Of a DNA stretch of 64,000 bases, positions 36,002 to 44,738 are shown piece after piece. The DNA comes from Salinicola corii (lineage in GTDB: Bacteria > Pseudomonadota > Gammaproteobacteria > Pseudomonadales > Halomonadaceae). The notes under the pieces are model-generated. The model did not search any database and was not told the origin of the DNA. It was given only the letters and a program-made list of their open reading frames with translations. The translations under genes were made by a program, and so were the position numbers. The DNA is taken from contig NZ_VTPX01000007.1 of NCBI RefSeq assembly GCF_008298015.1, positions 124,001 through 188,000 of the forward strand, given 5' to 3'. Within the stretch, counting starts at the first letter, position 1, and each line of letters starts with the position of its first letter.

Positions 36002-36243
36002 CGTCGGGGTCTACCTGTCAGCGTGGGCGATGAGCGCGATCGCCGCTCTTGTTGATGAATGCGGTAACGGTGCCGTATGAGAGAAAGAGTGTACCGGTTT
36101 GGGCAACATAGCGGAAATACGCGGAAAAACCTTGGCGATTTTGATGTTGGCCCATCTTCTGCAAGGATGTTGTGACAATCCTTGACAACGAAGCCTCGAA
36201 CCACCGGCCACAGTACGTCAACCGCCGACACCAGGAATCGCCC

Positions 36244-38064
36244 ATGCCCAGTCGTGCCGCGAATTATCCCGCGCTTTCCGAGGAGGCCTTCATGGCACGC
36301 GCCAGCGCGCGCCTGGAGGAGGTATATGGACCCCGCCGTGACGAGATCATGCGGCGTTTGATGACGTTGCTGATGCACCAACGCAGTGCACTGGACACGT
36401 TGCCGCGCCCCACCTGGAGTGAGCGCGACCAGATTTTGATCACGTACGGCGACACCATCATCGATGGAGAACGTCCGCCATTGGAAGTGCTCGACGACTT
36501 TCTCGCCACGCGCCTCAACGGGACGTTCAGCGGCCTGCATATCCTGCCCTTCTTCCCCTGGAGCAGCGACGACGGCTTTTCGGTGATCCACTATCGCGAG
36601 GTGAATCCCAAGCTCGGGGACTGGCGGGATATCCGTCGGCTCGCCTCGCGGGTGGACTTGATGGTCGATCTGGTCATCAATCATGTCTCGCGTGATTCGC
36701 TGTGGTTCATCGACTATCTCTCGGGCACGCAGCCGGGGCGCGATTACTTCATCGAGATGGACCCGGAAACGGACCTCTCCATGGTTACGCGGCCGCGCAA
36801 TTCGCCGCTCCTGGTGCCGGTATCGACGCGTCGCGGCACGCGCCACCTGTGGGCGACCTTCTCCGAAGACCAGATCGATCTCAATTTCGCCAATCCGGAC
36901 GTCCTGCTCGAATTCATCGGCATCCTGCTCTTCTACGTCCAGCAGGGCGCCCGAATCATCCGTCTCGACGCCATCACCTATCTGTGGAAGGAAGTCGGCA
37001 CCACCTGCGTCCACCTGCCTCAGACCCATGCCATCGTGCGCCTGCTGCGGGCGATTCTGGATTTCATGGCACCGGGGACACTACTGATCACCGAGACCAA
37101 CGTGCCACATCACGAGAACATGAGCTACTTTGGTCTCGAAAGACAGGGGCTGGAAGGACAGAGCCTGGAAAGACAGGGCAAGAGCGACGGCGAAGCGTCG
37201 CAATCGATGCCCGACGAAGCCCACATGATCTACCAGTTCACGCTACCGCCTCTGCTGGTGCACACGCTAACCAGCGGAGACGCCACCACGCTGGCCGACT
37301 GGGCGCGCAGCCTGCCGGCGCTGCCACCGGGCTGTACCTACTTCAACTTCACCGCCAGCCACGACGGTATCGGCGTGAGAGCCCTCGAAGGCCTGCTGCC
37401 ACCGCACGACCTCGAGATTCTGCTCGAGCTCATGCATCGCTTCGGCGGCTACGTCAGCATGAAGACCGACGCCGACGGCAGCGACTCGCCCTACGAGATC
37501 AACATCACCTACTATGACGCGATGAAGGGGACACGTCGCGGTGCCGATGCGTGGCAGGTCGAGCGCTTCCTGTGCAGCCAGAATCTGATGCTAGCGCTGC
37601 AGGGCATCCCCGGCGTCTACTTCCACACCCTGACCGCCACGCTCAACGACCATGGCGGCGTCGAACGCAGCGGTCACCTTCGCTCGATCAATCGGCGGCG
37701 CTGGCCCAAGGAGGAGTTGGACGAACTCATCGACAGCCGCAGTACGCCGACCCGTGAGGCGTTCACCTCGCTGAAGCGACGACTCAATATCCGCGCCAAC
37801 GAGCCCTGCTTTCATCCCGAAGCCGCTCAGCGAGTGCTGGATACGCCGCCCGGCATCTTCGCCGTCGAGCGCGGGCCGCTCGCCAATGGGCGCCGCCTGT
37901 TGGCGATCTACAACATCAGCGACACGCGCCAACCGCTGGAGATCGACGAACTGAATGGCGGCGAATGGTACGACGTGCTCAAGGATGGCAAGCGCTGGAG
38001 CCCGCATCCCGACGAACGCGACATCCTCCGGCCCTACCGCAGCCTGTGGCTGGTCCAGCCCTGA
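36244..38064 (+). CDS. GH13_18 sucrose phosphorylase-like enzyme, probably glucosylglycerate phosphorylase
   Basis: 606-residue glycoside phosphorylase with all three GH13 catalytic residues: Asp242 (RLDAITYL), Glu284 (LITETNVPHHEN) and Asp374 (ASHDGIG). The family transfers a glucosyl group to phosphate. TETNVPH after the acid/base, rather than the sucrose phosphorylase pattern, and its place beside glucosylglycerate synthesis genes suggest it splits glucosylglycerate into glucose 1-phosphate and D-glycerate. Sucrose or glucosylglycerol phosphorylase remain alternatives. Start ATG 36244 follows CAGGAATCGCCC. Residues 298-312 are three tandem five-residue units (LERQG, LEGQS, LERQG) encoded by a 15-bp repeat, in a loop just after the catalytic Glu. 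Confidence 0.8.
   Translation: MPSRAANYPALSEEAFMARASARLEEVYGPRRDEIMRRLMTLLMHQRSALDTLPRPTWSERDQILITYGDTIIDGERPPLEVLDDFLATRLNGTFSGLHILPFFPWSSDDGFSVIHYREVNPKLGDWRDIRRLASRVDLMVDLVINHVSRDSLWFIDYLSGTQPGRDYFIEMDPETDLSMVTRPRNSPLLVPVSTRRGTRHLWATFSEDQIDLNFANPDVLLEFIGILLFYVQQGARIIRLDAITYLWKEVGTTCVHLPQTHAIVRLLRAILDFMAPGTLLITETNVPHHENMSYFGLERQGLEGQSLERQGKSDGEASQSMPDEAHMIYQFTLPPLLVHTLTSGDATTLADWARSLPALPPGCTYFNFTASHDGIGVRALEGLLPPHDLEILLELMHRFGGYVSMKTDADGSDSPYEINITYYDAMKGTRRGADAWQVERFLCSQNLMLALQGIPGVYFHTLTATLNDHGGVERSGHLRSINRRRWPKEELDELIDSRSTPTREAFTSLKRRLNIRANEPCFHPEAAQRVLDTPPGIFAVERGPLANGRRLLAIYNISDTRQPLEIDELNGGEWYDVLKDGKRWSPHPDERDILRPYRSLWLVQP
37135..37179 (+). repeat. In-frame 15-bp tandem repeat (three units) inside the phosphorylase gene
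   Basis: Units CTCGAAAGACAGGGG, CTGGAAGGACAGAGC and CTGGAAAGACAGGGC lie head to tail and encode LERQG/LEGQS/LERQG. The number of units could change by slippage without breaking the frame. Confidence 0.8.
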
Positions 38065-38145
38065 GATATTCGAGCGATGGGCCGAGAGGGTCGAAGCAAT
38101 GCTCTCCGCCCGCGGGCCGACTTTCGGCAAGCGCACGGATCACAC

Positions 38146-39366
38146 CTACACCTCCCCGGAATTATCCAGCTCCACCGCTTCGAACAGGCGGTCCTGAAGG
38201 TCGGGAATCGCCGCCTGGACCCGATTCCAACTGGGGATGAAAGGCTTGTCCCGCGGGGATTCGAAGAAGGCGGCGCCGGCCTGCATGATGTTGTCGGCGA
38301 ACAGTTCCACGGCGGCCTCTTCACTGTGACGGTCCAACTTGAGCCCGTTCATGGCGGCATCGTGGTCGTAGGCCTCGATCAGATCCAGCGCCACGCGATA
38401 GTAGGTGGCCTTGACGGTGCGGAAGCTCTCGACGCTCATCTCCACACCGAGCGTCGCCAACTTGCGATACATCGCCTTGGCAATGTCCATACTCATCCGG
38501 TTGAGTCCCCCGCTGGGATCCTCCTCGGATACCGGCTGATGCTTGTGGTCGTAGGCGTCGGCGATATCCACCTGGCACAGGCGCTTGGTCGAGAAGTTCC
38601 GATGAACTTCGGAGAGCACGCCGATCTCCAGCCCCCAGTCGCTGGGAATGCGAATGCCGTCGAGCACATCGGCGCGCATGGAAAATTCGCCGGAAAGCGG
38701 ATAGCGATAGCTGTCGAGATAATCGAGGTAGGGCAACGGCCCATAGATCATCTTGAAAGCCCGAATCAGCGGCGTGACCATCAACCGCGCCACCCGGCCG
38801 TTGAGCTTGCCGGAGGCGATTCGGGAGTAGTAGCCCTTGCAGAACTCGTAGTGGAAGCGTGGGTTGGCAACTGGATAAATCAATCGCGCCAGCAGGCCGC
38901 GGTCGTAGGTCACGATATCGCAGTCGTGCAGCGCGATCGCCTCGGCCTTGCCGGATGCGCGAACATAACCGGAGCAGTACCAGACGTTGCAGCCCTTGCC
39001 CGGCTCCAGGGGCGCCAGATTCTCCTGCGCCAGCTCCTGCTGGAGAGCCTGGAGTCGCGGGCCGTCGTTCCACAGGATGCGGTGGTGCTGAGGCAAGCGA
39101 GAGAAGAATTCCCGCGCCTTGAGAAACTGCTCACGATCGGCCCGGTCGAGGCCGATGACGATTTCGCTGAGATAAGGCACCTTGCACAGTTCATCGACGA
39201 TGTGCGAGAGCGCGGGTCCCTCCAGCTCCGAGTAGAGCGATGGCAGAATCAACCCCATCGGCCGGCTGCGCGAGAACTGCTTGAGATCGTTCTCCAGGGC
39301 TTCCACCGAGCGCCGAGTCAGGTTGTGGAAATTGGTAATGATACCGTTCTGATAAAAATCACTCAT
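38146..39366 (-). CDS. gpgS: Glucosyl-3-phosphoglycerate synthase
   Basis: GT81 glycosyltransferase that makes glucosyl-3-phosphoglycerate from an NDP-glucose and 3-phosphoglycerate. The 406 residues show SRPMGLILPSLYSELEGPAL, GPRLQALQQEL, a metal-binding DCD motif (ALHDCDIVTYDRG), then YPLSGEFSMRADVL and DWGLEIGVL, the expected GpgS order. It is the second gene after the phosphatase (69-base gap), both on the minus strand, and converges with the phosphorylase. Product: the osmolyte precursor. Confidence 0.92.
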   Translation of the reverse strand: MSDFYQNGIITNFHNLTRRSVEALENDLKQFSRSRPMGLILPSLYSELEGPALSHIVDELCKVPYLSEIVIGLDRADREQFLKAREFFSRLPQHHRILWNDGPRLQALQQELAQENLAPLEPGKGCNVWYCSGYVRASGKAEAIALHDCDIVTYDRGLLARLIYPVANPRFHYEFCKGYYSRIASGKLNGRVARLMVTPLIRAFKMIYGPLPYLDYLDSYRYPLSGEFSMRADVLDGIRIPSDWGLEIGVLSEVHRNFSTKRLCQVDIADAYDHKHQPVSEEDPSGGLNRMSMDIAKAMYRKLATLGVEMSVESFRTVKATYYRVALDLIEAYDHDAAMNGLKLDRHSEEAAVELFADNIMQAGAAFFESPRDKPFIPSWNRVQAAIPDLQDRLFEAVELDNSGEV

Positions 39367-39435
39367 GAAGCGCCCTCTTCGTATTGTCGTTTTGGCGTCG
39401 ATCCGTGACGCCTGTCATCAGGTCGATATCTTCGG

Positions 39436-40302
39436 CTACCGCTGCTCGTCATTTTCCCACCCCGGCTCCTGGGTCAGCCAATGCGCGACGCCCTCCGACC
39501 AACCGGCAGGCCCTCGCGCTCGCGTTCGATAGACCCGGGCATTTTCCAGTGTCATCGCCTGGCCGTGACTGGCGGCAATGATCACGGCCATGTCCGTCGT
39601 CGACAGCAGTGCCAGATCGTTGGGTCCATCGCCAAGGCCCAGCGTCCTCGGCCGGTAGCCACGCAAGGACTCGAATCGTGCCACCAGCCATTCGGCGGCC
39701 TGCCCCTTGTCGACCGCGCCCATGACATGCCAGAAACGGCCGCCCCGGGTCAGGCGGAGACCATCGACGCGCAGCGTCTCATGCAGAGCTTGCAGTTTGG
39801 TGTCGTTGTCTTCCCAGACCAGCGGTTCGCTCCCTTCACGGATCATCGCCTGTTCGGCACCGGCGGCGCTGAGCCCGGTCAGTTCCCGAACCTCGGCCAG
39901 ATCCATTTCCCCCATCCGGCGGAAGCGCAGGCCATGGCGCTCGCGTACCACGTCCAGACGTCGCCGGATGAAATCGACATCCATGCTCGGCGTCTTGACC
40001 ACTAGGCCATCCGGCGATGCCGGGTCACGATCCAGTCGCGCGTGCTGCCAGGAAGGCGGCAAGCCGATCACGGCGCCGTTCTCGGCGATGAAGGGTGTCT
40101 GCTCCAGCCCCAGCTCATGACGGAGCGCCAGCAGTTCGGCACGGGTCTTGCTGGTGGTGGGAATGACCGGGATCGCCCGCTGTTCGAGACGATGCAGCCA
40201 GGTCGAGGCTGGCTGCCAATCGTAGGTATCGTGGTCCAGCAACGATCCATCGAGATCGGTGAACACCAGCAACGGTGGTTGGTTCAAGGTCGGCTGTGTC
40301 AT
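39436..40302 (-). CDS. Glucosyl-/mannosyl-3-phosphoglycerate phosphatase (HAD-IIB)
   Basis: 288-residue HAD-IIB phosphatase of the MpgP/YedP group: motif I FTDLDGSLLDH (nucleophile in DLDGS), motif II TTSKTRAEL, and motif IV GLGDGPNDLALL. The group is named for mannosyl-3-phosphoglycerate, but the neighbouring GpgS argues that it removes phosphate from glucosyl-3-phosphoglycerate to give glucosylglycerate. It is the first gene of the two-gene operon, with a strong hairpin upstream that separates it from dgoK. Confidence 0.88.
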   Translation of the reverse strand: MTQPTLNQPPLLVFTDLDGSLLDHDTYDWQPASTWLHRLEQRAIPVIPTTSKTRAELLALRHELGLEQTPFIAENGAVIGLPPSWQHARLDRDPASPDGLVVKTPSMDVDFIRRRLDVVRERHGLRFRRMGEMDLAEVRELTGLSAAGAEQAMIREGSEPLVWEDNDTKLQALHETLRVDGLRLTRGGRFWHVMGAVDKGQAAEWLVARFESLRGYRPRTLGLGDGPNDLALLSTTDMAVIIAASHGQAMTLENARVYRTRARGPAGWSEGVAHWLTQEPGWENDEQR

Positions 40303-40397
40303 GGCTTCACCCGCATCGCATCACCTCGTCATGTCATACGCGATCGGCTGCGTGTCGGCAGTCGTATAGGTGAAGGTAGCACGTATCATGCCAAACA

Positions 40398-40435
40398 CGA
40401 CGGCCCGCGCCTTGGGTACGGGTCGCGGGCCGTCG
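40398..40435 (-). terminator. Terminator of the dgo operon
   Basis: CGACGGCCCGCG (40398-40409) pairs perfectly with CGCGGGCCGTCG (40424-40435), 12 bp with a 14-base loop, in the gap between dgoK and the phosphatase gene. On the minus strand TGTTTGG follows, a weak T-run. Confidence 0.7.
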
Positions 40436-40511
40436 GCGGCGATGTCGAACCCTCGGTGCGCGTGCCTCTGCACCACTTTGGTGCATTAATGGTTCAATGG
40501 GCGGGGCGAGG

Positions 40512-41450
40512 TCAGTATCGGACGTGTCTTGCCGCGATCGCGATGACGCCGGCCAGTGTCGCGCGATCGCTGTCGATCGCCTCGACCTCGATCCCGGAAG
40601 CTTCCAGCGCGATGGTATAACTCTGCCGTAGCGAATCGGCGCCGACGAGGTACACCTTGTCGAGCTCGGGGCGAGCCGCTGTCATGGCCCTCACCTCCTC
40701 CCCGATCAACGCGCCGGAGAGAAAGCTGCCGATTTGCGGCGATTCGAGCCCCGCGTAGAGATGGCGACTGCGGGCCTCGAACAGGGCATGCATCACCCCC
40801 CCGGGGCAGCCGGCCCGGGAGACGCCGAGTCGAAACGCCCCCTCGTCGAACGGCGCATCCTCGCGAGCCGGCTCTCCCGGCAGGGTGTGGAAACGCACCG
40901 CGTGGTAGAGTTCGCCGGTCATCATGGTGTTGAACGCCGTCATGCGGCCGGCATCGAGTCGCGCCCACTTGCTGTGCGTCCCCGGTAGACAGCAGTCGCC
41001 ACCCTCCACGCCCGCAAGCGCCAGTGCACCGAAGGCCTGAACCTCTTCCCCGCGCATCACGTCGACATGCTCGGGGGTCACCTGCTTGACTCCCGGCACG
41101 ATCCAGACGTCGTCGAGCCCCGGCGCCGCGACCACGTTCTGCGCCAGATCGGCGGCGGTGACCGGCAGTTCCAGTTGCGGCGCCTCGTGCCATCCCCGCG
41201 CGGAGCCGACCATGCCGGCCAGATAGACCGGGACTTTTTCAGCGCCCGAAGCCGCGCCGCCGCCCTCCCGCCAGTCGTCGGTCTGCGACGCGCAGTAGTG
41301 GGGAAATTCGCTCTGGCTCAGCGCGCGCAGGCCGGAGGCCGAACGCCGGCTGTCCAGCACCTCGCCGCTGGCCGTGTCGACCAGGAAGGCACGGAAGTTG
41401 CTGGTCCCCCAGTCGATGACGATCAGACGCGCCGGTGCATCGCCACTCAT
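40512..41450 (-). CDS. dgoK: 2-dehydro-3-deoxygalactonokinase
   Basis: Phosphorylates 2-keto-3-deoxygalactonate to the 6-phosphate, the middle step of De Ley-Doudoroff galactonate breakdown. The 312-residue protein has the family ATP/sugar pattern: IDWGTSNFRAFLVD at the N-terminus, GMVGSARGWHEAP, PGTHSKWARL, and the late motif YLVGADSLRQSYTIAL. Its ATG overlaps the dgoA stop by four bases (ATGA), so kinase and aldolase are coupled. Confidence 0.93.
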   Translation of the reverse strand: MSGDAPARLIVIDWGTSNFRAFLVDTASGEVLDSRRSASGLRALSQSEFPHYCASQTDDWREGGGAASGAEKVPVYLAGMVGSARGWHEAPQLELPVTAADLAQNVVAAPGLDDVWIVPGVKQVTPEHVDVMRGEEVQAFGALALAGVEGGDCCLPGTHSKWARLDAGRMTAFNTMMTGELYHAVRFHTLPGEPAREDAPFDEGAFRLGVSRAGCPGGVMHALFEARSRHLYAGLESPQIGSFLSGALIGEEVRAMTAARPELDKVYLVGADSLRQSYTIALEASGIEVEAIDSDRATLAGVIAIAARHVRY

Positions 41451-42133
41451 GCATCCGCCTCGCGTTCCTGCTGCTCGGCATAGTGGGCGACCTCGCTCAG
41501 CCGCTGCCACTCCTTGACCAGTTCGGCCGCGACCCGTCCGACGTCTTCGGCACTGCGTCCCGGCTTGTAGAGATTGCTGCCGAAGCCGAAGCCTGCCACG
41601 CCATGGGCATGCCATTCGCTCATGTTGCTCTGATCGATGCCGCCGACCGCCAGCACCGGCAGACCCTTGGGCAGGATCGCGTTGATATCCTTGAAGTAGC
41701 CCGTGCCCAGGCGTGCCGCCGGGAACAGCTTGAGCACCGACGCGCCCGCCTTGGCCGCGGCCAGCGCCTCGCTGGGCGTCATGCAGCCGATCATCGGTGC
41801 CAGACCGTGCTCGACCCCGGCCCGAATCACTTCCGGATCGGTGTTGGGCGTGATCAGCAGCGGCGCATCGAGATCGGCCAGACGCTTGGCATGCTCGGGG
41901 TCGAGTACCGTACCGGCGCCGATCACGACATCGTCCGGGCAGCGCTTGGCGATCGCGGCGATGCTGTCCCAGGCCCGCGGGGAGTTGAGCGGAATCTCGA
42001 TCAGCTTGAAACCTGCCGCCACCAGCGCGTCGAACACCCCATCGATCTCTCCCGGGGTGATACCGCGCAGGATCGCCACCAGGGGGCGCTCGCGCAGCGC
42101 CGTTTCCAATGCGAACTTGCGTGTTTCATTCAT
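41447..42133 (-). CDS. dgoA: 2-dehydro-3-deoxy-6-phosphogalactonate aldolase
   Basis: Class I aldolase of the KDPG/KDPGal family that splits KDPGal into pyruvate and glyceraldehyde 3-phosphate. The 228 residues show VAILRGITP, IEIPLNSP with the acid/base Glu, GAGTVL, and the Schiff-base Lys in SVLKLFPAARLG. RGITP and LNSP favour the galacto-specific branch over KDPG aldolase (Eda). GAGGAGAGAGAA precedes the ATG. Confidence 0.93.
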   Translation of the reverse strand: MNETRKFALETALRERPLVAILRGITPGEIDGVFDALVAAGFKLIEIPLNSPRAWDSIAAIAKRCPDDVVIGAGTVLDPEHAKRLADLDAPLLITPNTDPEVIRAGVEHGLAPMIGCMTPSEALAAAKAGASVLKLFPAARLGTGYFKDINAILPKGLPVLAVGGIDQSNMSEWHAHGVAGFGFGSNLYKPGRSAEDVGRVAAELVKEWQRLSEVAHYAEQQEREADA

Positions 42134-42419
42134 TTCTCTCTCCTCGTTTCGGCCAGTCTAGGGCCGCGCGTTGGAGCGCAGCCAGCAGAGCACCAGCATG
42201 GAGCGCTCGAGAGCCAGCCGGGCCACACTTTCCTGGATGCTCTGCGTCGGCGAGCAAAGACGGCTGAGCGCCAAGTACGGTGCGCTCGAGAGCCAGCCGA
42301 GCGAGCTGAAGCGCAAGGCGCCCGGCGCACAGAACCCGGAGCATATGGGGTATATGTGAGGAGTTCGCGCACCGGGCAACACGGCGATTCACTCGCGCAG
42401 GCGGCTATCGAGTGTGCCG
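42134..42419. repeat. Repeat-bearing gap between dgoD and dgoA
   Basis: These 286 bases separate two genes of one pathway that are normally adjacent. An 18-bp direct repeat, GCGCTCGAGAGCCAGCCG, occurs at 42203-42220 and 42282-42299. Related shorter blocks (GGAGCGC, CCAGC) surround the first copy. Short ORFs here run in several frames without homology I recognise. It may be an intergenic repeat unit inserted in the operon. Confidence 0.6.
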
Positions 42420-43568
42420 TTACCACTCCGCGATGGAACCATCCTCATGTGTCCAGACGGGGTTGCGCCAACGATGCCCGACCTTGGCACGCTCCTCGAC
42501 GAACGCTTCGTCGATCTCGACGCCCAACCCGGGTCCCTGTGGAATCGCACAGTAGCCGTCCTCGATCGCCAGCGCGTTCTTGTCCACCAGGTAATCGAGC
42601 ACGTCGTTGTCCCGATTGTAGTGGATGCCCATGCTCTGCTCCTGGATGAAGGCGTTGTGGTTGACCGCATCCACGTGCAGGGAAGCGGCCAACGTCAGCG
42701 GTCCCAGCGGACAGTGCGGAGCCAGCGCCACATCGAAGCAGGATGCCAGCGTGGCGATCTTCATGCCCTCGCTGATGCCGCCGCAATGGGAAAGATCGGG
42801 CTGGACGATATCGACCATGCCTTCGACCAGCAGGTCGCGGAACTGATAACGCGTGTGCAGCCGCTCGCCGGTGGCGATGGGATAGCCGAGGCCCCCGGCG
42901 ATGTGCTTGAGGCTCGGCAGGTGTTCCGGCAGCACCGGCTCTTCGACGAACATCGGGTGATACGGCTCCAGCTCCCGCAGCAGCGCCTTGGCCATGGGGC
43001 GATGGACGCGACCGTGGAAATCGATACCGATGCCGACATCCGGCCCCACCGCATCGCGGGCCTCGGCGACACGGGCCACCGCCTCGTCCACCTTGGCGTG
43101 AGAGTCGACGATCGCCATTTCGGCTGTACCGTTCATCTTGAATGCGGTAAAGCCCTTGTCGACCAGCGCCTTGGCGCCCGCGCCCACGTCGCTGGGCTTG
43201 TCGCCGCCGGTCCAGGCGTACATCCGCATCCTGTCGCGACAGGCACCCCCCAGCAGCTGGTGCACCGGCACGCCGAGATCGCGCCCCTTCAGATCCCACA
43301 GCGCCTGGTCGATACCGGCGATGGCACTCATCAGAATCGGACCGCCCCGGTAGAATCCCGCGCGATACATGATGTTCCACAAGTGTTCTATGCGGCGCGG
43401 ATCCTGACCGACCAGATAGTCGGAAAGTTCATGCACGGCGGCCTCGACCGTGGCGGCGCGTCCCTCCACCACCGGCTCCCCCCAGCCATAGCAACCCTCG
43501 TCGGTCTCGATCTTGAGAAACAACCAGCGCGGCGGCACCTGCCAGGTCTTCAAGCGGGTAATCTTCAT
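42420..43568 (-). CDS. dgoD: D-galactonate dehydratase
   Basis: Enolase-superfamily enzyme that dehydrates D-galactonate to 2-keto-3-deoxygalactonate. The 382 residues match E. coli DgoD in length and pattern: [18 protein letters not shown], the metal ligands in [14 protein letters not shown] and ATGERL, and the catalytic His region in [10 protein letters not shown]. It is 92 bases downstream of the regulator gene and starts the catabolic part of the operon. Confidence 0.95.
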   Translation of the reverse strand: MKITRLKTWQVPPRWLFLKIETDEGCYGWGEPVVEGRAATVEAAVHELSDYLVGQDPRRIEHLWNIMYRAGFYRGGPILMSAIAGIDQALWDLKGRDLGVPVHQLLGGACRDRMRMYAWTGGDKPSDVGAGAKALVDKGFTAFKMNGTAEMAIVDSHAKVDEAVARVAEARDAVGPDVGIGIDFHGRVHRPMAKALLRELEPYHPMFVEEPVLPEHLPSLKHIAGGLGYPIATGERLHTRYQFRDLLVEGMVDIVQPDLSHCGGISEGMKIATLASCFDVALAPHCPLGPLTLAASLHVDAVNHNAFIQEQSMGIHYNRDNDVLDYLVDKNALAIEDGYCAIPQGPGLGVEIDEAFVEERAKVGHRWRNPVWTHEDGSIAEW

Positions 43569-43660
43569 GGTTCACCTGTTCTCTTCAAAGCAGTTCGTTC
43601 GATTCGGACCGGCTGACGCGAAAGCGCCGACGCGGCCCCACTGGCAGGCCTGGAGCGCCA

Positions 43661-44497
43661 TCACGGCACCCCGATCGAAGGCGGCATCACGATCGACGGC
43701 GGATTCTCGACCAGATCCTCCATGCCGAGGTCACGGCCGGTGCGCTTGAGCACCGATAGCGCCGCCTTGGCGGCTTCCTGCGGCTGGCGCAGGCGGATCG
43801 CCTCCATCACCCGTCGATGACGCGCCATGCTGTCATCGAGATCCTTGGCACTATGCAGCGTGGCGCTCTGGTTGGAGCGCTCGACGATCAGCGCGATGGC
43901 CGGTTTGAGCACATGACTGATCTGCGCCCAGATCAGGTTGTGGGAAGCGGCGAAGATCGCCTCGTGGAACGCCACGTCGTAAGCGTTGTAGCTCTGTCCC
44001 TGCCAGTGCAGATCCGTACGCTCGAGCGTACGGATCATGCCTTCGTAGGCGGTTTCGATGGCCAGCAGGTCCGAGGCGGTGGCGTGGGTGGCAGCCAGAG
44101 CGGCAACGAACGGCTCCGCGGCCACGCGAAAGGCGAAGACTTCCCGCTGGAGATGCGGGTTGGGCTGGGCGTAGCGCGCCATCCAGACGCTGACCTGGGG
44201 ATCGAGAAGATGCCAGGAGGCCAGCTCGCAGACCCGCGTCCCCTGCCCGGAAATACGCACCAGCAGCCCCGCGTTGACCAGCTTCTGCAGGGCGCTGCGG
44301 ACGGTACTGCGACTGACGCCGAAGCGCTCGCAGAGATCGACCTCCCGCGGAATCATGGCACCGATCGCATAGCGGCCGCTGAAAACGGCCTCGGCCAGCG
44401 CTTCGGCGATATCGGGCCTCGGGAGGTTGGGGGGATCTGTCGCTGGAGGATCTGCTGCCATCGCGATGTTCAACTCACAGCCATCTATGTCCGACAT
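43661..44497 (-). CDS. dgoR: FadR-subfamily GntR regulator, probable DgoR
   Basis: 278-residue GntR/FCD regulator: winged helix (PREVDLCERFGVSRSTVRSALQKL, about residues 50-80) and a C-terminal FCD ligand domain with metal-binding His/Asp (FHEAIFAASHN). By position it is DgoR, which represses galactonate genes until the sugar acid or KDGal binds. The start is unsettled: ATG 44497 (MSDIDG) lies inside a perfect palindrome that looks like an operator, while ATG 44461 (MAADPP) would leave the palindrome in the leader. Self-repression is therefore likely. Confidence 0.88.
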   Translation of the reverse strand: MSDIDGCELNIAMAADPPATDPPNLPRPDIAEALAEAVFSGRYAIGAMIPREVDLCERFGVSRSTVRSALQKLVNAGLLVRISGQGTRVCELASWHLLDPQVSVWMARYAQPNPHLQREVFAFRVAAEPFVAALAATHATASDLLAIETAYEGMIRTLERTDLHWQGQSYNAYDVAFHEAIFAASHNLIWAQISHVLKPAIALIVERSNQSATLHSAKDLDDSMARHRRVMEAIRLRQPQEAAKAALSVLKRTGRDLGMEDLVENPPSIVMPPSIGVP

Positions 44498-44499
44498 AG
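44485..44499. promoter_or_regulatory. Probable GntR/FadR-type operator at the dgoR start
   Basis: CTATGTC-C-GACATAG is a perfect 7-bp inverted repeat with one central base, containing TGTCCGACA, which resembles short FadR-subfamily sites. It lies at the 5' end of dgoR. A second palindrome, GACCATGGTC (44530-44539), is 30 bases further upstream. Confidence 0.6.
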
Positions 44500-44691
44500 C
44501 TTCCAGCAAGTTGACCTGCCTGGCTGTTAGACCATGGTCATAGACAAGACCAAAGTCGTAGGAAAATACACCCTGAATCCGAATTCGACCTGCACCGCGA
44601 CGGTATCTCCTTGTCTCATCTTTCGCCCCCGCCTTCCACCGCCACGGGCAAGCCCCTTGCTCTCCGCGACGCCGTCGGGAGGCCAGAACGA

Positions 44692-44717
44692 CGATGCCCC
44701 TCCAAGGAGGGGCATCG
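44692..44717 (-). terminator. glyA terminator
   Basis: CGATGCCCCTCC and GGAGGGGCATCG form a 12-bp stem with a very short loop, 22 bases after the glyA stop. On the minus strand TCGTTCTGG follows, with little T-richness. Confidence 0.65.
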
Positions 44718-44738
44718 TGAGCGGCAAGCCGGGTCCGA

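Noticed and set aside
42158-42382. Short overlapping ORFs (60-100 codons) in the dgoD-dgoA gap
   Set aside because: Several frames on both strands are open over the same direct repeats, with no SD and no homology I recognise. Open frames are expected from the repeat composition.
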